A stretch of 64,000 bases of DNA from Gillisella vitis. Its GTDB lineage: Bacteria > Pseudomonadota > Alphaproteobacteria > Rhizobiales > Rhizobiaceae. This document shows, piece by piece, positions 27,441 to 37,663 of this stretch. The notes under the pieces are model-generated. The model was not told the DNA's origin. It worked only from the letters and a program-made list of their open reading frames with translations, and made no database searches. The first letter of the stretch is position 1, and each line of letters begins with the position of its first letter. Made by a program: the position numbers and the translations under genes. The stretch lies in the NCBI GenBank assembly GCA_009744235.1, contig WPHV01000004.1:248001-312000 (forward strand), read 5' to 3'.

Positions 27441-27752
27441 TCAGGCAGATCGGCTGACACGATTGCGGCGTTCGATAAGCTCGTTTTTCTGTTCTTCCTG
27501 GAAACGCTTCAAGCGCTCCATGAAATTCACGAGGTTTTCGCCATCGCTATTGCGCTGAGCGTGAAAGGCCTGGGTGGTCGAGACGATGATATCCACGACA
27601 TTCGGGAAGCACCCACAACAGCGACCACGCTTTTCCATGGCGTGATAGACCTTTGCAGGCACAATCAACTGCCAACAGTCCTGCTCAAGAAATTCCGTGA
27701 TCGTATCGCGGATCTCTTTCTCGGTGATGAAATTGCAACTGCACACCAGCAT
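27441..27752 (-). CDS. bfd: Bacterioferritin-associated ferredoxin, BFD-like [2Fe-2S] protein
   Basis: About 103 residues with the BFD domain pattern: MLVCSCNFITEKEIRD, then RGRCCGCFPNVVDII, giving four cysteines (CxC and CxxC) for a [2Fe-2S] cluster. Bfd reduces ferric iron in bacterioferritin to release it. The C-terminal tail is long and charged compared with the 64-residue E. coli protein. The start at 27752 fits the family; an ATG at 27782 is also possible. It is beside bfr, as expected for the partner. Confidence 0.88.
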   Translation of the reverse strand: MLVCSCNFITEKEIRDTITEFLEQDCWQLIVPAKVYHAMEKRGRCCGCFPNVVDIIVSTTQAFHAQRNSDGENLVNFMERLKRFQEEQKNELIERRNRVSRSA

Positions 27753-27873
27753 CGGCTTCAGCCCGTTAAACAAACATGACATCTACTCTCTCGTTTTATG
27801 GCTAAAGAGGAGGCTGTCTGTCAAGAAAAAACGCGCCGATCACAGACATGTTGTATTGTGCGCATAAAATGCG

Positions 27874-28356
27874 TCAGGAACGGTGATAGGGATGGCCGGA
27901 GAGGATGGTAACAGCACGGTAGAGCTGTTCGGCCAGCATGATGCGCACCAGCTGATGCGGCCAGGTCATTTTTCCGAGGTTCAGCACCAGATCGGCCCGG
28001 TCGCGGAAATCCGGGTCCAGCCCGTCGGCCCCGCCGATAGCGATCACCATGTCGCGGCGACCACGATCCTTGTGGTCGCCCACATAAGCCGCGAATTCCT
28101 GGCTGTCCCAGCTTTTGCCGCGCTCATCGAGTGCCACGACAAGAGGATTGTCCGGCAGGGATTTTTCGATCTGCACCGCCTCTTCCCGCTTGCGGGTGGC
28201 CGAATTCGAGGCTCTGCTTTCCGGCAGCTCGCTGACACGAGAAAATTCCAGCCCGCTTGCTGGACCGGCCTTGGCAAAGCGGTCCAGATAACGTGACACA
28301 AGATCTTTCTCTGGCCCGGCTTTCAACCGGCCAACGGCAACAATGCCTATCCGCAT
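27874..28356 (-). CDS. rlmH: 23S rRNA (pseudouridine1915-N3)-methyltransferase RlmH
   Basis: A 160-residue SPOUT methyltransferase. Start MRIGIVAVGRLKAGPE, SAM-site loop VIAIGGADGLDP and the C-terminal MTWPHQLVRIMLAEQLYRA with HPYHR are family hallmarks. It modifies helix 69 of 23S rRNA. RBS AGAGGATG precedes 28356. It is the last gene of the rplU-to-rlmH string; in related genomes I expect envC next, but here bfd follows. Confidence 0.95.
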   Translation of the reverse strand: MRIGIVAVGRLKAGPEKDLVSRYLDRFAKAGPASGLEFSRVSELPESRASNSATRKREEAVQIEKSLPDNPLVVALDERGKSWDSQEFAAYVGDHKDRGRRDMVIAIGGADGLDPDFRDRADLVLNLGKMTWPHQLVRIMLAEQLYRAVTILSGHPYHRS

Positions 28357-28519
28357 CCCATCCTCTTGAAGGTTCGATCCGCAAAACCAATACCAGCTGA
28401 ACGGAAACCCGCTCGCTTTCTTGGCAGACAAGGATCATCCCGTCGAAAACACGCGACGATCATTGCCTTTATCGGGCTCGATACCATCTCCAGACCGGCA
28501 AATATACCGCCTGTGAGGG

Positions 28520-28984
28520 TTAGTGCAGTCGGCTTTCCTCGATATCCGGTGCGGCCCACATCTTTTCGATGTTGTAGAACTCGCGGATTTCGGGGCGGAA
28601 GACATGCACGATAATGTCTCCGGCGTCGATCAGCACCCAATCGCCGGTCTCAAGGCCTTCGACGCGCGGAGCGCCAAAGCCTTCATCCTTCAAATCGGAG
28701 ACGAGATGTTCGCAGATCGCCACGACGTGACGGGATGAGCGACCGGACACGACCACCATGTAGTCGCCCAGCGCCGATTTTCCGGCAATGTCGATAGAGA
28801 CGATATCTTCTGCTTTCGAGTCCTCAAGGCTTGTGAGGACCAGCTCAAGCGCGCGGGCTGCGGCATCGACGCCACGTTCCGGGCTTTGCGGGATCGCGAC
28901 AGTGGCGCGGCCCTTGGTGTGTACTGTTGTCAGAGTTTGTCCTTTCCGTCGGTAACAGCACGAAAACGACTCAGAGGCACCCAT
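28520..28984 (-). CDS. rsfS: Ribosomal silencing factor RsfS
   Basis: RsfS/Iojap protein that binds uL14 and blocks subunit joining in starvation. Core: VSIDIAGKSALGDYMVVVSGRSSRHVVAICEHL, GDWVLIDAGDIIVHVF, ending EFYNIEKMW. The start is unsettled. The ATG at 28984 has no ribosome site. A CTG at 28933 sits six bases after AGGA and would give a 137-residue protein of normal length; no ATG, GTG or TTG lies near that ribosome site. nadD lies upstream on the same strand. Confidence 0.9.
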   Translation of the reverse strand: MGASESFSCCYRRKGQTLTTVHTKGRATVAIPQSPERGVDAAARALELVLTSLEDSKAEDIVSIDIAGKSALGDYMVVVSGRSSRHVVAICEHLVSDLKDEGFGAPRVEGLETGDWVLIDAGDIIVHVFRPEIREFYNIEKMWAAPDIEESRLH

Positions 28985-29019
28985 TGCCAGTGAGCCAAGA
29001 ATAAGGTGGCACTGAATAG

Positions 29020-29676
29020 TTAATCTTTCAAGACAGGCCCTGTGCGAAGCGCTGTCGAACTCAGCATTGAGCGCGGTCCGTGAATGAAGGTCCAGGCGGG
29101 TGCCTGTCTGCGCCACAGCACACCGGCATCGCTTTCATCGACCCGGGCAAAATCGAAGCGCTGCGCCATTTTCGACGACAGATAAGACAGGGTCGCACCG
29201 GGCCGGTCGATCACCGCAATTGGAAAGGTCATGGCGATCTTCTGCCAATCCTGCCAATGGTGAAAGGAGCGAAGATTATCCGCACCCATGATCCAGATGA
29301 AATGCACATGCGGGTTCAACCGCTTCACATGGTCCAGCGTGCGGGCGGTGTAGCTCGTGCCCAGCTCTGCCTCAAACGCAGTGATCTTCAGCCGGGGGTC
29401 CTGCGCCAGGCCCTCGCAGAGCGACAGCCGCTCGGCCAAAGGCGCCAGCTGGCTGTGGTTTTTCAGCGGGTTTCCGGGCGTCACCATCCACCACAACTGA
29501 TCCAGGCCCAACCGGCGAAGGGCAATCTCGGCCACCAGCACATGGCCTTGATGCGGCGGATTGAACGATCCGCCGAACAGGCCGACCACCATGCCGCGCT
29601 CGGTATGCGGCATGCGCAGATAGTGTGCAGCGACCCCGGGATGGCTCACGTCAGGGCCGGATCTGGCCGGTGCCAT
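29020..29676 (-). CDS. nadD: Nicotinate-nucleotide adenylyltransferase
   Basis: NadD makes deamido-NAD from nicotinate mononucleotide and ATP. The nucleotidyltransferase motif [14 protein letters not shown], the [11 protein letters not shown] segment, [13 protein letters not shown] and the C-terminal MLSSTALR (ISSTxxR motif) are all visible. Start is uncertain: 29676 (ATG), 29652 (GTG) or 29613 (ATG); none has a strong ribosome site. The upstream options overlap or abut the proA stop, so coupling is likely. Confidence 0.94.
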   Translation of the reverse strand: MAPARSGPDVSHPGVAAHYLRMPHTERGMVVGLFGGSFNPPHQGHVLVAEIALRRLGLDQLWWMVTPGNPLKNHSQLAPLAERLSLCEGLAQDPRLKITAFEAELGTSYTARTLDHVKRLNPHVHFIWIMGADNLRSFHHWQDWQKIAMTFPIAVIDRPGATLSYLSSKMAQRFDFARVDESDAGVLWRRQAPAWTFIHGPRSMLSSTALRTGPVLKD

Positions 29677-30926
29677 GCACCCGGTACTTGAACGAGGTCA
29701 ATTGCTCGACGCCAACCGGCCCGCGCGCATGCATTTTGCCCGTGGCAATGCCGATTTCACCGCCCATGCCAAACTCGCCACCATCGGCAAATTGCGTCGA
29801 GGCATTGTGCAGCAGGATGGCCGAATCCACTTCATTGAAAAACCGCTCGACCACAGCAGGGTCCTCGGCAATCACCGCCTCGGTATGATTGGAAGAATAG
29901 CGGGCGATATGGTCGATGGCCCCACCGATGCCATCAACAACGGCAACGGAAATGATCGCATCGAGATATTCGGTGCGCCAATCCTCGTCCACGGCAGCCT
30001 TCAGTCCGGGAAAGACTTTCAACACCGCCGCAGACGCCCGGATTTCACATCCCGCCTCGGTCAAGGCTTCGAGGATCGGCATCAGATGGCTGCCGATGGC
30101 CCCGCTGTCGATCAACAGGGTTTCGGCTGAACCGCAAATACCGGTCCGGCGCATCTTGGCATTGACGACAATGTTTTTCGCCATGTCGAGATCAGCGGAG
30201 CCATCGACATAGACATGGCAAAGGCCTTCCAGGTGAGCAAAGACCGGCACCCGCGCATCCGCCTGCACCCGCGCCACCAGGCTCTTGCCGCCCCGCGGCA
30301 CGATCACGTCAATCGTGCCGTTCAGCCCGGTCAGCATCGCGCCAACCGCAGCGCGATCCGTGACTGGAACCAGCTGGATGGCATGGTCCGGCAGACCGGC
30401 AGCCACAAGCCCCGCCACCAGGCAGGCATGAATGGCCCGCGAAGAATTGACCGAGTCCGAGCCGCCGCGCAGGATCACGGCATTGCCGGATTTCAGGCAA
30501 AGCGCCCCCGCATCCGCCGTTACATTCGGGCGGCTCTCATAAATCACTCCGATCACGCCCAGCGGCGTGCGCACCCGTTCGATCTTCAAACCGTTCGGAC
30601 GCTCCCAGGCCGCGATGACTTCCCCGACAGGGTCTTTCAGCTCAGCCACCTCACGCAGGCCCTTGGCCATCGCGGTGATTCGCTCGTCATTCAGCGTGAG
30701 CCGATCGATAAAGGAGGCCGCCTGCCCTGCCGCTTGCGCAGCCTTGAGATCGATGGCATTGGCGGCGATGATCTGGCTTTTTCCAGTCAGGATCGCTTCA
30801 CTCATGGCGATCAACGCGGCATTCTTCTGGTCAGCAGAGGCAATGGCCAACGGTCGCGCAGCAGCCTTGGCCTTGGCACCGATGTCCAGCATCAGCGCGT
30901 CGATACCATCCGCCTTGGCGACTGTG

Positions 30927-30934
<8 letters not shown>
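29651..30934 (-). CDS. proA: Gamma-glutamyl phosphate reductase
   Basis: ProA reduces glutamyl-5-phosphate to the semialdehyde in proline synthesis. It has the aldehyde dehydrogenase fold; the NAD(P) region ([27 protein letters not shown]) and the catalytic cysteine in [13 protein letters not shown] are visible. The start is taken at the ATG 30934, with AAGGA eight bases upstream; it overlaps the end of proB, indicating coupling. About 427 residues, normal for the family. Confidence 0.96.
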
Positions 30935-33223
<2,289 letters not shown>

Positions 33224-33289
33224 TCAGGATACTCATATCATATATGCGGCCATCGTTATCGCCGCTTGACGCGGAGGTCAAAGAGTATC

Positions 33290-34150
33290 GTGCGTTTCGT
33301 CAGTTACAATATTCAATACGGGATCGGCCTGGACGGCAAATTCGACCCCATCAGGATCGCCAAAAACCTCGAGGGTGCCGATGTCATCGCCCTCCAGGAA
33401 GTCACCCGCGGTTATCCCGCTAATGGCGGGGCCGACCTGCCGGAAATTTTCGCCAACCATTTTCCCGAATATCATTGGGTCTATGGACCGGCCTGCGACC
33501 TGCACGCCTCTTCGGCGCTGATCAAGGGCCGCCGCGTCGACAAACGCTTCCAGTTTGGCAATATGGTGCTGTCGCGCTGGCCGATCCTCGCCAATCGGAT
33601 GCTGCTTTTGCCGCGCACCCGCACCTTTGAAAAGCTCAACAATCAACGCGCAGCGACCGAAGCGGTGATCGATGCGCCCGGCGGGGCGCTCCGGGTCTAT
33701 TCCGTCCATCTCGACCATGTCGCACCGGACGAGCGCATCGCCCAGATCCGGTTCCTCAAGGACCGCGCCATCAACTTCATCCAGGAAGGCGGAGCAATGA
33801 CCGGCGGGCAGGAATTTGCCCTGCCGCAACCGCCGCTGCCGGAGGATTTCCTGCTGATGGGCGATTTCAACATGCAGCCGGATTCGCCGGAGTATCGCGA
33901 GATGGTCGGAACCATCGATGCTTACTACGGTCGCACCGCCCGCGCCGACACCCCTCTGGACGCATTGGCCCGGCTCGGCAAACTCAATGCCGAAAGTTAC
34001 AGCTGGGAAGAGGTCGGCAAGCCGGATATGCGCATGCATCTCGATTATTGCTTCCTGAGCGGTTCGCTGGCCCATCGCCTGAAAGCGGCAAGCGTCGATA
34101 CCGATGCGGTCGGCTCAGACCATTTTCCGGTCTGGGTGGAATTGGATTGA
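33290..34150 (+). CDS. Endonuclease/exonuclease/phosphatase (EEP) family hydrolase
   Basis: A 286-residue EEP-fold enzyme: SYNIQYG, IALQEVTRG, the DHVAPDERIAQIRFL segment, LLMGDFNMQPDSPEY and SDHFPVWVELD give the metal-binding Asn, Glu, Asp and His residues. No signal peptide, so cytoplasmic. Substrate (nucleic acid, phospholipid, inositol phosphate) cannot be told. Start is a GTG with GGAGG 12 bases upstream, slightly long. It interrupts an otherwise leftward string of genes. Confidence 0.85.
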   Translation: MRFVSYNIQYGIGLDGKFDPIRIAKNLEGADVIALQEVTRGYPANGGADLPEIFANHFPEYHWVYGPACDLHASSALIKGRRVDKRFQFGNMVLSRWPILANRMLLLPRTRTFEKLNNQRAATEAVIDAPGGALRVYSVHLDHVAPDERIAQIRFLKDRAINFIQEGGAMTGGQEFALPQPPLPEDFLLMGDFNMQPDSPEYREMVGTIDAYYGRTARADTPLDALARLGKLNAESYSWEEVGKPDMRMHLDYCFLSGSLAHRLKAASVDTDAVGSDHFPVWVELD

Positions 34151-34186
34151 GGATGCGGCGACCGCGTCCGGCCGCCGCAACTGTTT

Positions 34187-34774
34187 TTAAAACGCTTTCG
34201 CTCTCTGAAACCCGTCCTGCGTCAGGCGGGTTTCAATATGCGGTGCCATGGCATTGCGCGACAGGCTGTAGAGATCGGCGCAGCGGGTCAGAGTGAAGCC
34301 CAGCTTGTCCTGGATCTTCAACGATGCGGCATTATCGGCAAAGGCGCCGGAATGCAGCACCGCCTCCGGCATACGCCGGAAGAACCGTTCCACCGCAGCC
34401 CGGGCTGCCTCGCTCATCAGCCCCCGCCCCCAGTAGAAACGATTGAGCCAATAGCCGAGATGCCAAAGCCCATGGCGCAGCTCCAGGCCAACCATGCCGA
34501 TATGAACGTCATCGCCCGACGTGATGGCCAGATGCCAATCCGGCATGACACCGGCACTGGTGCGGTTCAGCCAGTCGCAAGCATCCTGCCGATCATAAGG
34601 CATCGGTACCCGGCTCAACATCCGGGTGACCTGCCAGTCGTTCAGCGAGGCGGCAATGGCATCCGCATCGGAAAGCCGATGCGGACGCAGCACCAATCGT
34701 TGCGTTTCAATCACCGGGCAAGGCCCAAGCGAGGGAAGCCGCGTTTGCAGCCGGGGCTTTTCAAGCGCAGCCAT
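34187..34774 (-). CDS. GNAT-family N-acetyltransferase (RimJ-like), second of pair
   Basis: About 195 residues of the RimJ/RimL type: ETQRLVLRPHRLSDADAIAASLND start, GYWLNRFYWGRGLMSEAA for the acetyl-CoA loop and NAASLKIQDKLGF in the C-terminal half. The ATG overlaps the stop of the preceding GNAT gene in a TGATG, with GGGGAG upstream, so the two are translationally coupled. The two proteins are clearly paralogous. It is convergent with the EEP gene. Confidence 0.88.
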   Translation of the reverse strand: MAALEKPRLQTRLPSLGPCPVIETQRLVLRPHRLSDADAIAASLNDWQVTRMLSRVPMPYDRQDACDWLNRTSAGVMPDWHLAITSGDDVHIGMVGLELRHGLWHLGYWLNRFYWGRGLMSEAARAAVERFFRRMPEAVLHSGAFADNAASLKIQDKLGFTLTRCADLYSLSRNAMAPHIETRLTQDGFQRAKAF

Positions 34775-35406
34775 CACCGCATCTCCCCCCAGCTCTTCAG
34801 TGACATCCAGGTCTTCCGATCCAGCCGGTACCATTCCACCGGCACCATGCCACGGGCAGCCAGATGGCCGACCATGCCGGAACCCTGGAACTGGAAGCCG
34901 CATTTCTGGATGACCCGCCGTGCCGCCACATTGGTGACCCGGCAACGGGCATCGATGAAGGCGATGTCACGGGTCCGGAAGGCCATGTCGATCAGGGCAT
35001 GGGCGGCTTCGGTGGCGTAGCCATTGTTCCAATAGGGCTCACCCAGCCAATAGCCGATTTCCAGTGTCTCCAGGTCGGTATGCGGCTCGAGCGCGCAGCA
35101 CCCGAGAAATTCGCCATTTTCGCCCTTCGTAATCGCATAGACGCATTTACCGATCTCGCCGAGATTGGAACGTCGCACAAAATCGGCGGCATCGGCTGCC
35201 GTGTAAGGATGTGGCATACGCGACACCATGGTCGCAACGGCGGCGTTATTGGCGAGATGGGTAAGGGCGTCAATGTCTTCTACATGCGGAGCGCGCATAA
35301 CCAGCCGCTGCGATAAGAGGACGGGGCAACTTTGCCTTAACCGATCCGGCCTCAGCCGATCGTCGGGTGACCGGAATTGGTCATCCCTCAGTAATAAGCG
35401 TTCCAT
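34774..35406 (-). CDS. GNAT-family N-acetyltransferase (RimJ-like), first of pair
   Basis: A 210-residue acetyltransferase of the RimJ/RimL group: SQRLVMRAPHVEDIDALTHL, IGYWLGEPYWNNGYATEAA, TNVAARRVIQKCGF. These families acetylate protein N-termini (including ribosomal proteins) or small molecules. AAAGGAG lies before the ATG. It follows rpmA after a terminator, on the same strand; placement between L21/L27 and Obg is usual in rhizobia. Confidence 0.9.
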   Translation of the reverse strand: MERLLLRDDQFRSPDDRLRPDRLRQSCPVLLSQRLVMRAPHVEDIDALTHLANNAAVATMVSRMPHPYTAADAADFVRRSNLGEIGKCVYAITKGENGEFLGCCALEPHTDLETLEIGYWLGEPYWNNGYATEAAHALIDMAFRTRDIAFIDARCRVTNVAARRVIQKCGFQFQGSGMVGHLAARGMVPVEWYRLDRKTWMSLKSWGEMR

Positions 35407-35432
35407 GGCTCAGTCTCCTTTGGAGGTAAGAA

Positions 35433-35468
35433 AAAAGGGAAGAGAGGTGGCGCCTCATCTTCCCTTTT
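35433..35468 (-). terminator. Terminator after rpmA
   Basis: Stem AAAAGGGAAGA/TCTTCCCTTTT with an inner GAGG/CCTC stem and a T run on the minus strand. It separates the ribosomal protein operon from the GNAT pair. Confidence 0.8.
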
Positions 35469-35532
35469 GTCTGACTGAACCTGTACGCTCAGCCGGGTCG
35501 ATGAGACGCCGGCTGTTGGTAAGCGACCGGCT

Positions 35533-35805
35533 TTATTCTGCGGCTTCCGCCGTTTTCGGCATGACGGACACGAATACGCGGCCGTTGGACTTCGTACGGT
35601 AGGTGACATTGCCGGTGGTGAGTGCAAAGATCGTATGGTCCTTGCCCATGCCGACGTTTGCGCCCGGATGCCACTGCGTGCCGCGCTGACGAACGATAAT
35701 ATTGCCTGGAATGACGACTTCGCCGCCGAACTTCTTCACGCCAAGGCGCTTGGACTCGGAATCGCGACCGTTGCGCGACGAACCGCCAGCTTTTTTATGT
35801 GCCAT
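35533..35805 (-). CDS. rpmA: 50S ribosomal protein L27
   Basis: A 90-residue L27: [20 protein letters not shown] start and [15 protein letters not shown]. The N-terminus reaches the peptidyl transferase centre. It is directly after rplU, as in most bacteria. Confidence 0.98.
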   Translation of the reverse strand: MAHKKAGGSSRNGRDSESKRLGVKKFGGEVVIPGNIIVRQRGTQWHPGANVGMGKDHTIFALTTGNVTYRTKSNGRVFVSVMPKTAEAAE

Positions 35806-35843
35806 TGGAGTTCTCCTTTAAAACCTGGTTTCCCGTTGACCGA

Positions 35844-36158
35844 TTACGCAGCGACGATGTCGGTGATGCGAACGACTGTGTGGTGCTGGCGATGGCCGCG
35901 CGACCGCTTGGAATTCTGGCGACGGCGCTTCTTGAACGCGATGACCTTCTTGCCACGGTTATGCTCGACAACTTCAGCCTTCACGGTTGCACCAGCAACA
36001 AAAGGCGCACCGATCGTCGCATCGGCACCAACGCCAACAACGAGAATTTCGGTGAATTCAACGATAGCGCCAGCTTCGGCTTCCAGCTTTTCGATGGTCA
36101 GCACGTCGTTGGCGGCTACGCGGTACTGCTTACCGCCGGTCTTGATGACTGCGAACAT
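35844..36158 (-). CDS. rplU: 50S ribosomal protein L21
   Basis: A 104-residue L21: [14 protein letters not shown] start, then [18 protein letters not shown] and [13 protein letters not shown]. First gene of the rplU-rpmA operon. Confidence 0.98.
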   Translation of the reverse strand: MFAVIKTGGKQYRVAANDVLTIEKLEAEAGAIVEFTEILVVGVGADATIGAPFVAGATVKAEVVEHNRGKKVIAFKKRRRQNSKRSRGHRQHHTVVRITDIVAA

Positions 36159-36587
36159 ATTTTATCCTTCCATGTTCGTTACCGGTTCTGACCGGCAGGT
36201 GCCGGACGACCGTCTTTTTGTCAGTCGGAGAGCAGATCTTGAGATCTGCCGGTGGAAACCTCTCGGCAAAGCGAGAAGCGATTATAGACTTGAGAACCCA
36301 CACAGAGGGATCACCCATATCTAAAGTCGCACGTCGCATACGTGAGAAGCCCCAAGCTGTCAAGGCGAAAGCCCCTAAACACAAAGAGAATTCCAGACGA
36401 TAGACCACCCGCGCATCACATCACCCTCGCCCTTTGTCTTTCCTGCAACAGACAGGCAGCATACCAGCACGGCGATCCATCCGAGCGATCCGTCACGCCG
36501 CAGAGAATTATGCCTTTTTCGCTCTTGCCAGCCCCCTCAATCGCCGCTATGAGACAGCCCGCGCCACACAAGCGCCGACCAGACCGC
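36159..36587. other. Promoter region of rplU and of tRNA-Ser
   Basis: 430 bases between divergent units. It must hold the rplU promoter and 5' leader on the left and the tRNA-Ser promoter on the right. No gene with a ribosome site was seen. Confidence 0.4.
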
Positions 36588-36677
36588 GGAGAGGTGGCTG
36601 AGTGGTCGAAAGCACCGCACTCGAAATGCGGCATACGGGCAACCGTATCGTGGGTTCGAATCCCACCCTCTCCGCCA
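36588..36677 (+). tRNA. tRNA-Ser(CGA)
   Basis: Class II tRNA: acceptor GGAGAGG/CCTCTCC, anticodon stem CCGCA/TGCGG with loop CTCGAAA (anticodon CGA at 36622-36624), long variable arm ATACGG..CCGTAT, T arm GGTTCGAATCC, discriminator G, encoded CCA. Its 3' end is the left boundary of the island that follows. Confidence 0.97.
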
Positions 36678-36681
36678 TTTA
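36661..36681 (+). other. attL-like repeat in the 3' end of tRNA-Ser
   Basis: TCCCACCCTCTC-CG-CCATTTA, of which the first 12 and last 7 bases recur at 42265-42285. Integration of tyrosine-recombinase elements into tRNA 3' ends leaves exactly this kind of direct repeat. Confidence 0.8.
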
Positions 36682-36850
36682 ATTAATAAATTCAATATTT
36701 TAGCCTATTATCTAAGAATTATAACGGTCAGCAGATTCGAACTTGCGATCACAAATGATCGCAGGGCCACGTTATCGGCGCGACCTGGCACAGAAACCTA
36801 TTGGGATCGAATTCGACGGACGAGTTCCGCGTTGCTACGAGAACCGGAAT

Positions 36851-36917
36851 TTAACATGTGCAGCCCAACATGTTAAAAATATCGCCATTGGTTAACATGT
36901 CAGGACGCACATGTTAA
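36851..36917. promoter_or_regulatory. Two tandem dyads TTAACATGT-N8-ACATGTTAA
   Basis: Two identical 26-bp dyads, 36851-36876 and 36892-36917, each with 9-base arms and an 8-base spacer of different sequence, with centres 41 bp apart (close to four helical turns). They lie inside the island between the tRNA end and the 3' end of a leftward gene. The geometry suggests a protein that binds as two dimers, such as a repressor or recombination directionality factor. Confidence 0.6.
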
Positions 36918-36979
36918 AGCCACACCACAGCTCTTCTTGCCAAACGATGTCGTCTGAAAAGCTTCAGGCCAAGAACATC

Positions 36980-37648
36980 TCACTGACTGCTTTGAGCGTT
37001 CAATGCACGAATAACGTCGGCACCGAGTTGCTGCGTATTCTTCAGTCCGCCCTTCGAATTGAAGACATCCACGCCGACTTTGGGCGCTATCGATCTGAGG
37101 ATCTCCTTGACGACCATCGGCTGCTTCGCGCCACCGCGAAACACCCGGATTACACCATTTTCATACCTTACGATCTCGATATCTGAATACGGTGCTCTTG
37201 CTGTAATCTCTAGATCTTCGACTGGTCGTGCCTCACGAGGGGCACGACTGATCGGATAAACAAACTTGTTGCCCTGAACGCGCATCAGCCGACGGGCCTC
37301 GTCTGCTCGCACGTCAAGAAGCTCTTCAACCGACACGCCCTTCTCTTCATCGACATTAACGCGTAACACCATAACACGGTCGACATGGTGAAACGTGTTT
37401 TGGTTGAAGTCCACATGATTGGAAGTGGTGACACTCTTGACCGATATCTGTTCATTGGAAGCAGAAACGACATCATAACCGCGCTGATTGATATCCAGTG
37501 CCATTTGGCCACGGGTGATCATCGCAGCGTAAAGCTCGCCGGGACTGACACCCCAGCTGATCTCTTTCTCGAACCAGGATAAAGCTTCCGCCAACGACTG
37601 AATGATCTGGACTTGTGTGAGCGTCGGTCGGTCGGATCCGCTCGTCAT
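36980..37648 (-). CDS. Hypothetical island protein, possible nuclease-like fold
   Basis: A 222-residue protein I do not recognise by name. Residues 25-105 read SWGVSPGELYAAMITRG, RGYDVVSASNEQISVKSVTTSNHVDFNQNTFHHVDRVMVLRVN. The order Glu, then Asp, then a QxSVK strand is compatible with the PD-(D/E)xK nuclease core, but this is only a pattern judgement. The C-terminal half has YENGVIRVFRGGAKQPMVVKEILRSIAPKVGVDV. No signal peptide or membrane helix. It is 15 bases downstream of the PAN-domain gene, same strand, and probably co-transcribed. Confidence 0.65.
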   Translation of the reverse strand: MTSGSDRPTLTQVQIIQSLAEALSWFEKEISWGVSPGELYAAMITRGQMALDINQRGYDVVSASNEQISVKSVTTSNHVDFNQNTFHHVDRVMVLRVNVDEEKGVSVEELLDVRADEARRLMRVQGNKFVYPISRAPREARPVEDLEITARAPYSDIEIVRYENGVIRVFRGGAKQPMVVKEILRSIAPKVGVDVFNSKGGLKNTQQLGADVIRALNAQSSQ

Positions 37649-37663
37649 GATTATGCTCCGGTT

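Noticed and set aside
36911..37186. A 91-codon open frame on the plus strand starting at the second dyad
   Set aside because: Mostly antisense to the gene at 36980; no ribosome site. The dyads are therefore not called as its operator.
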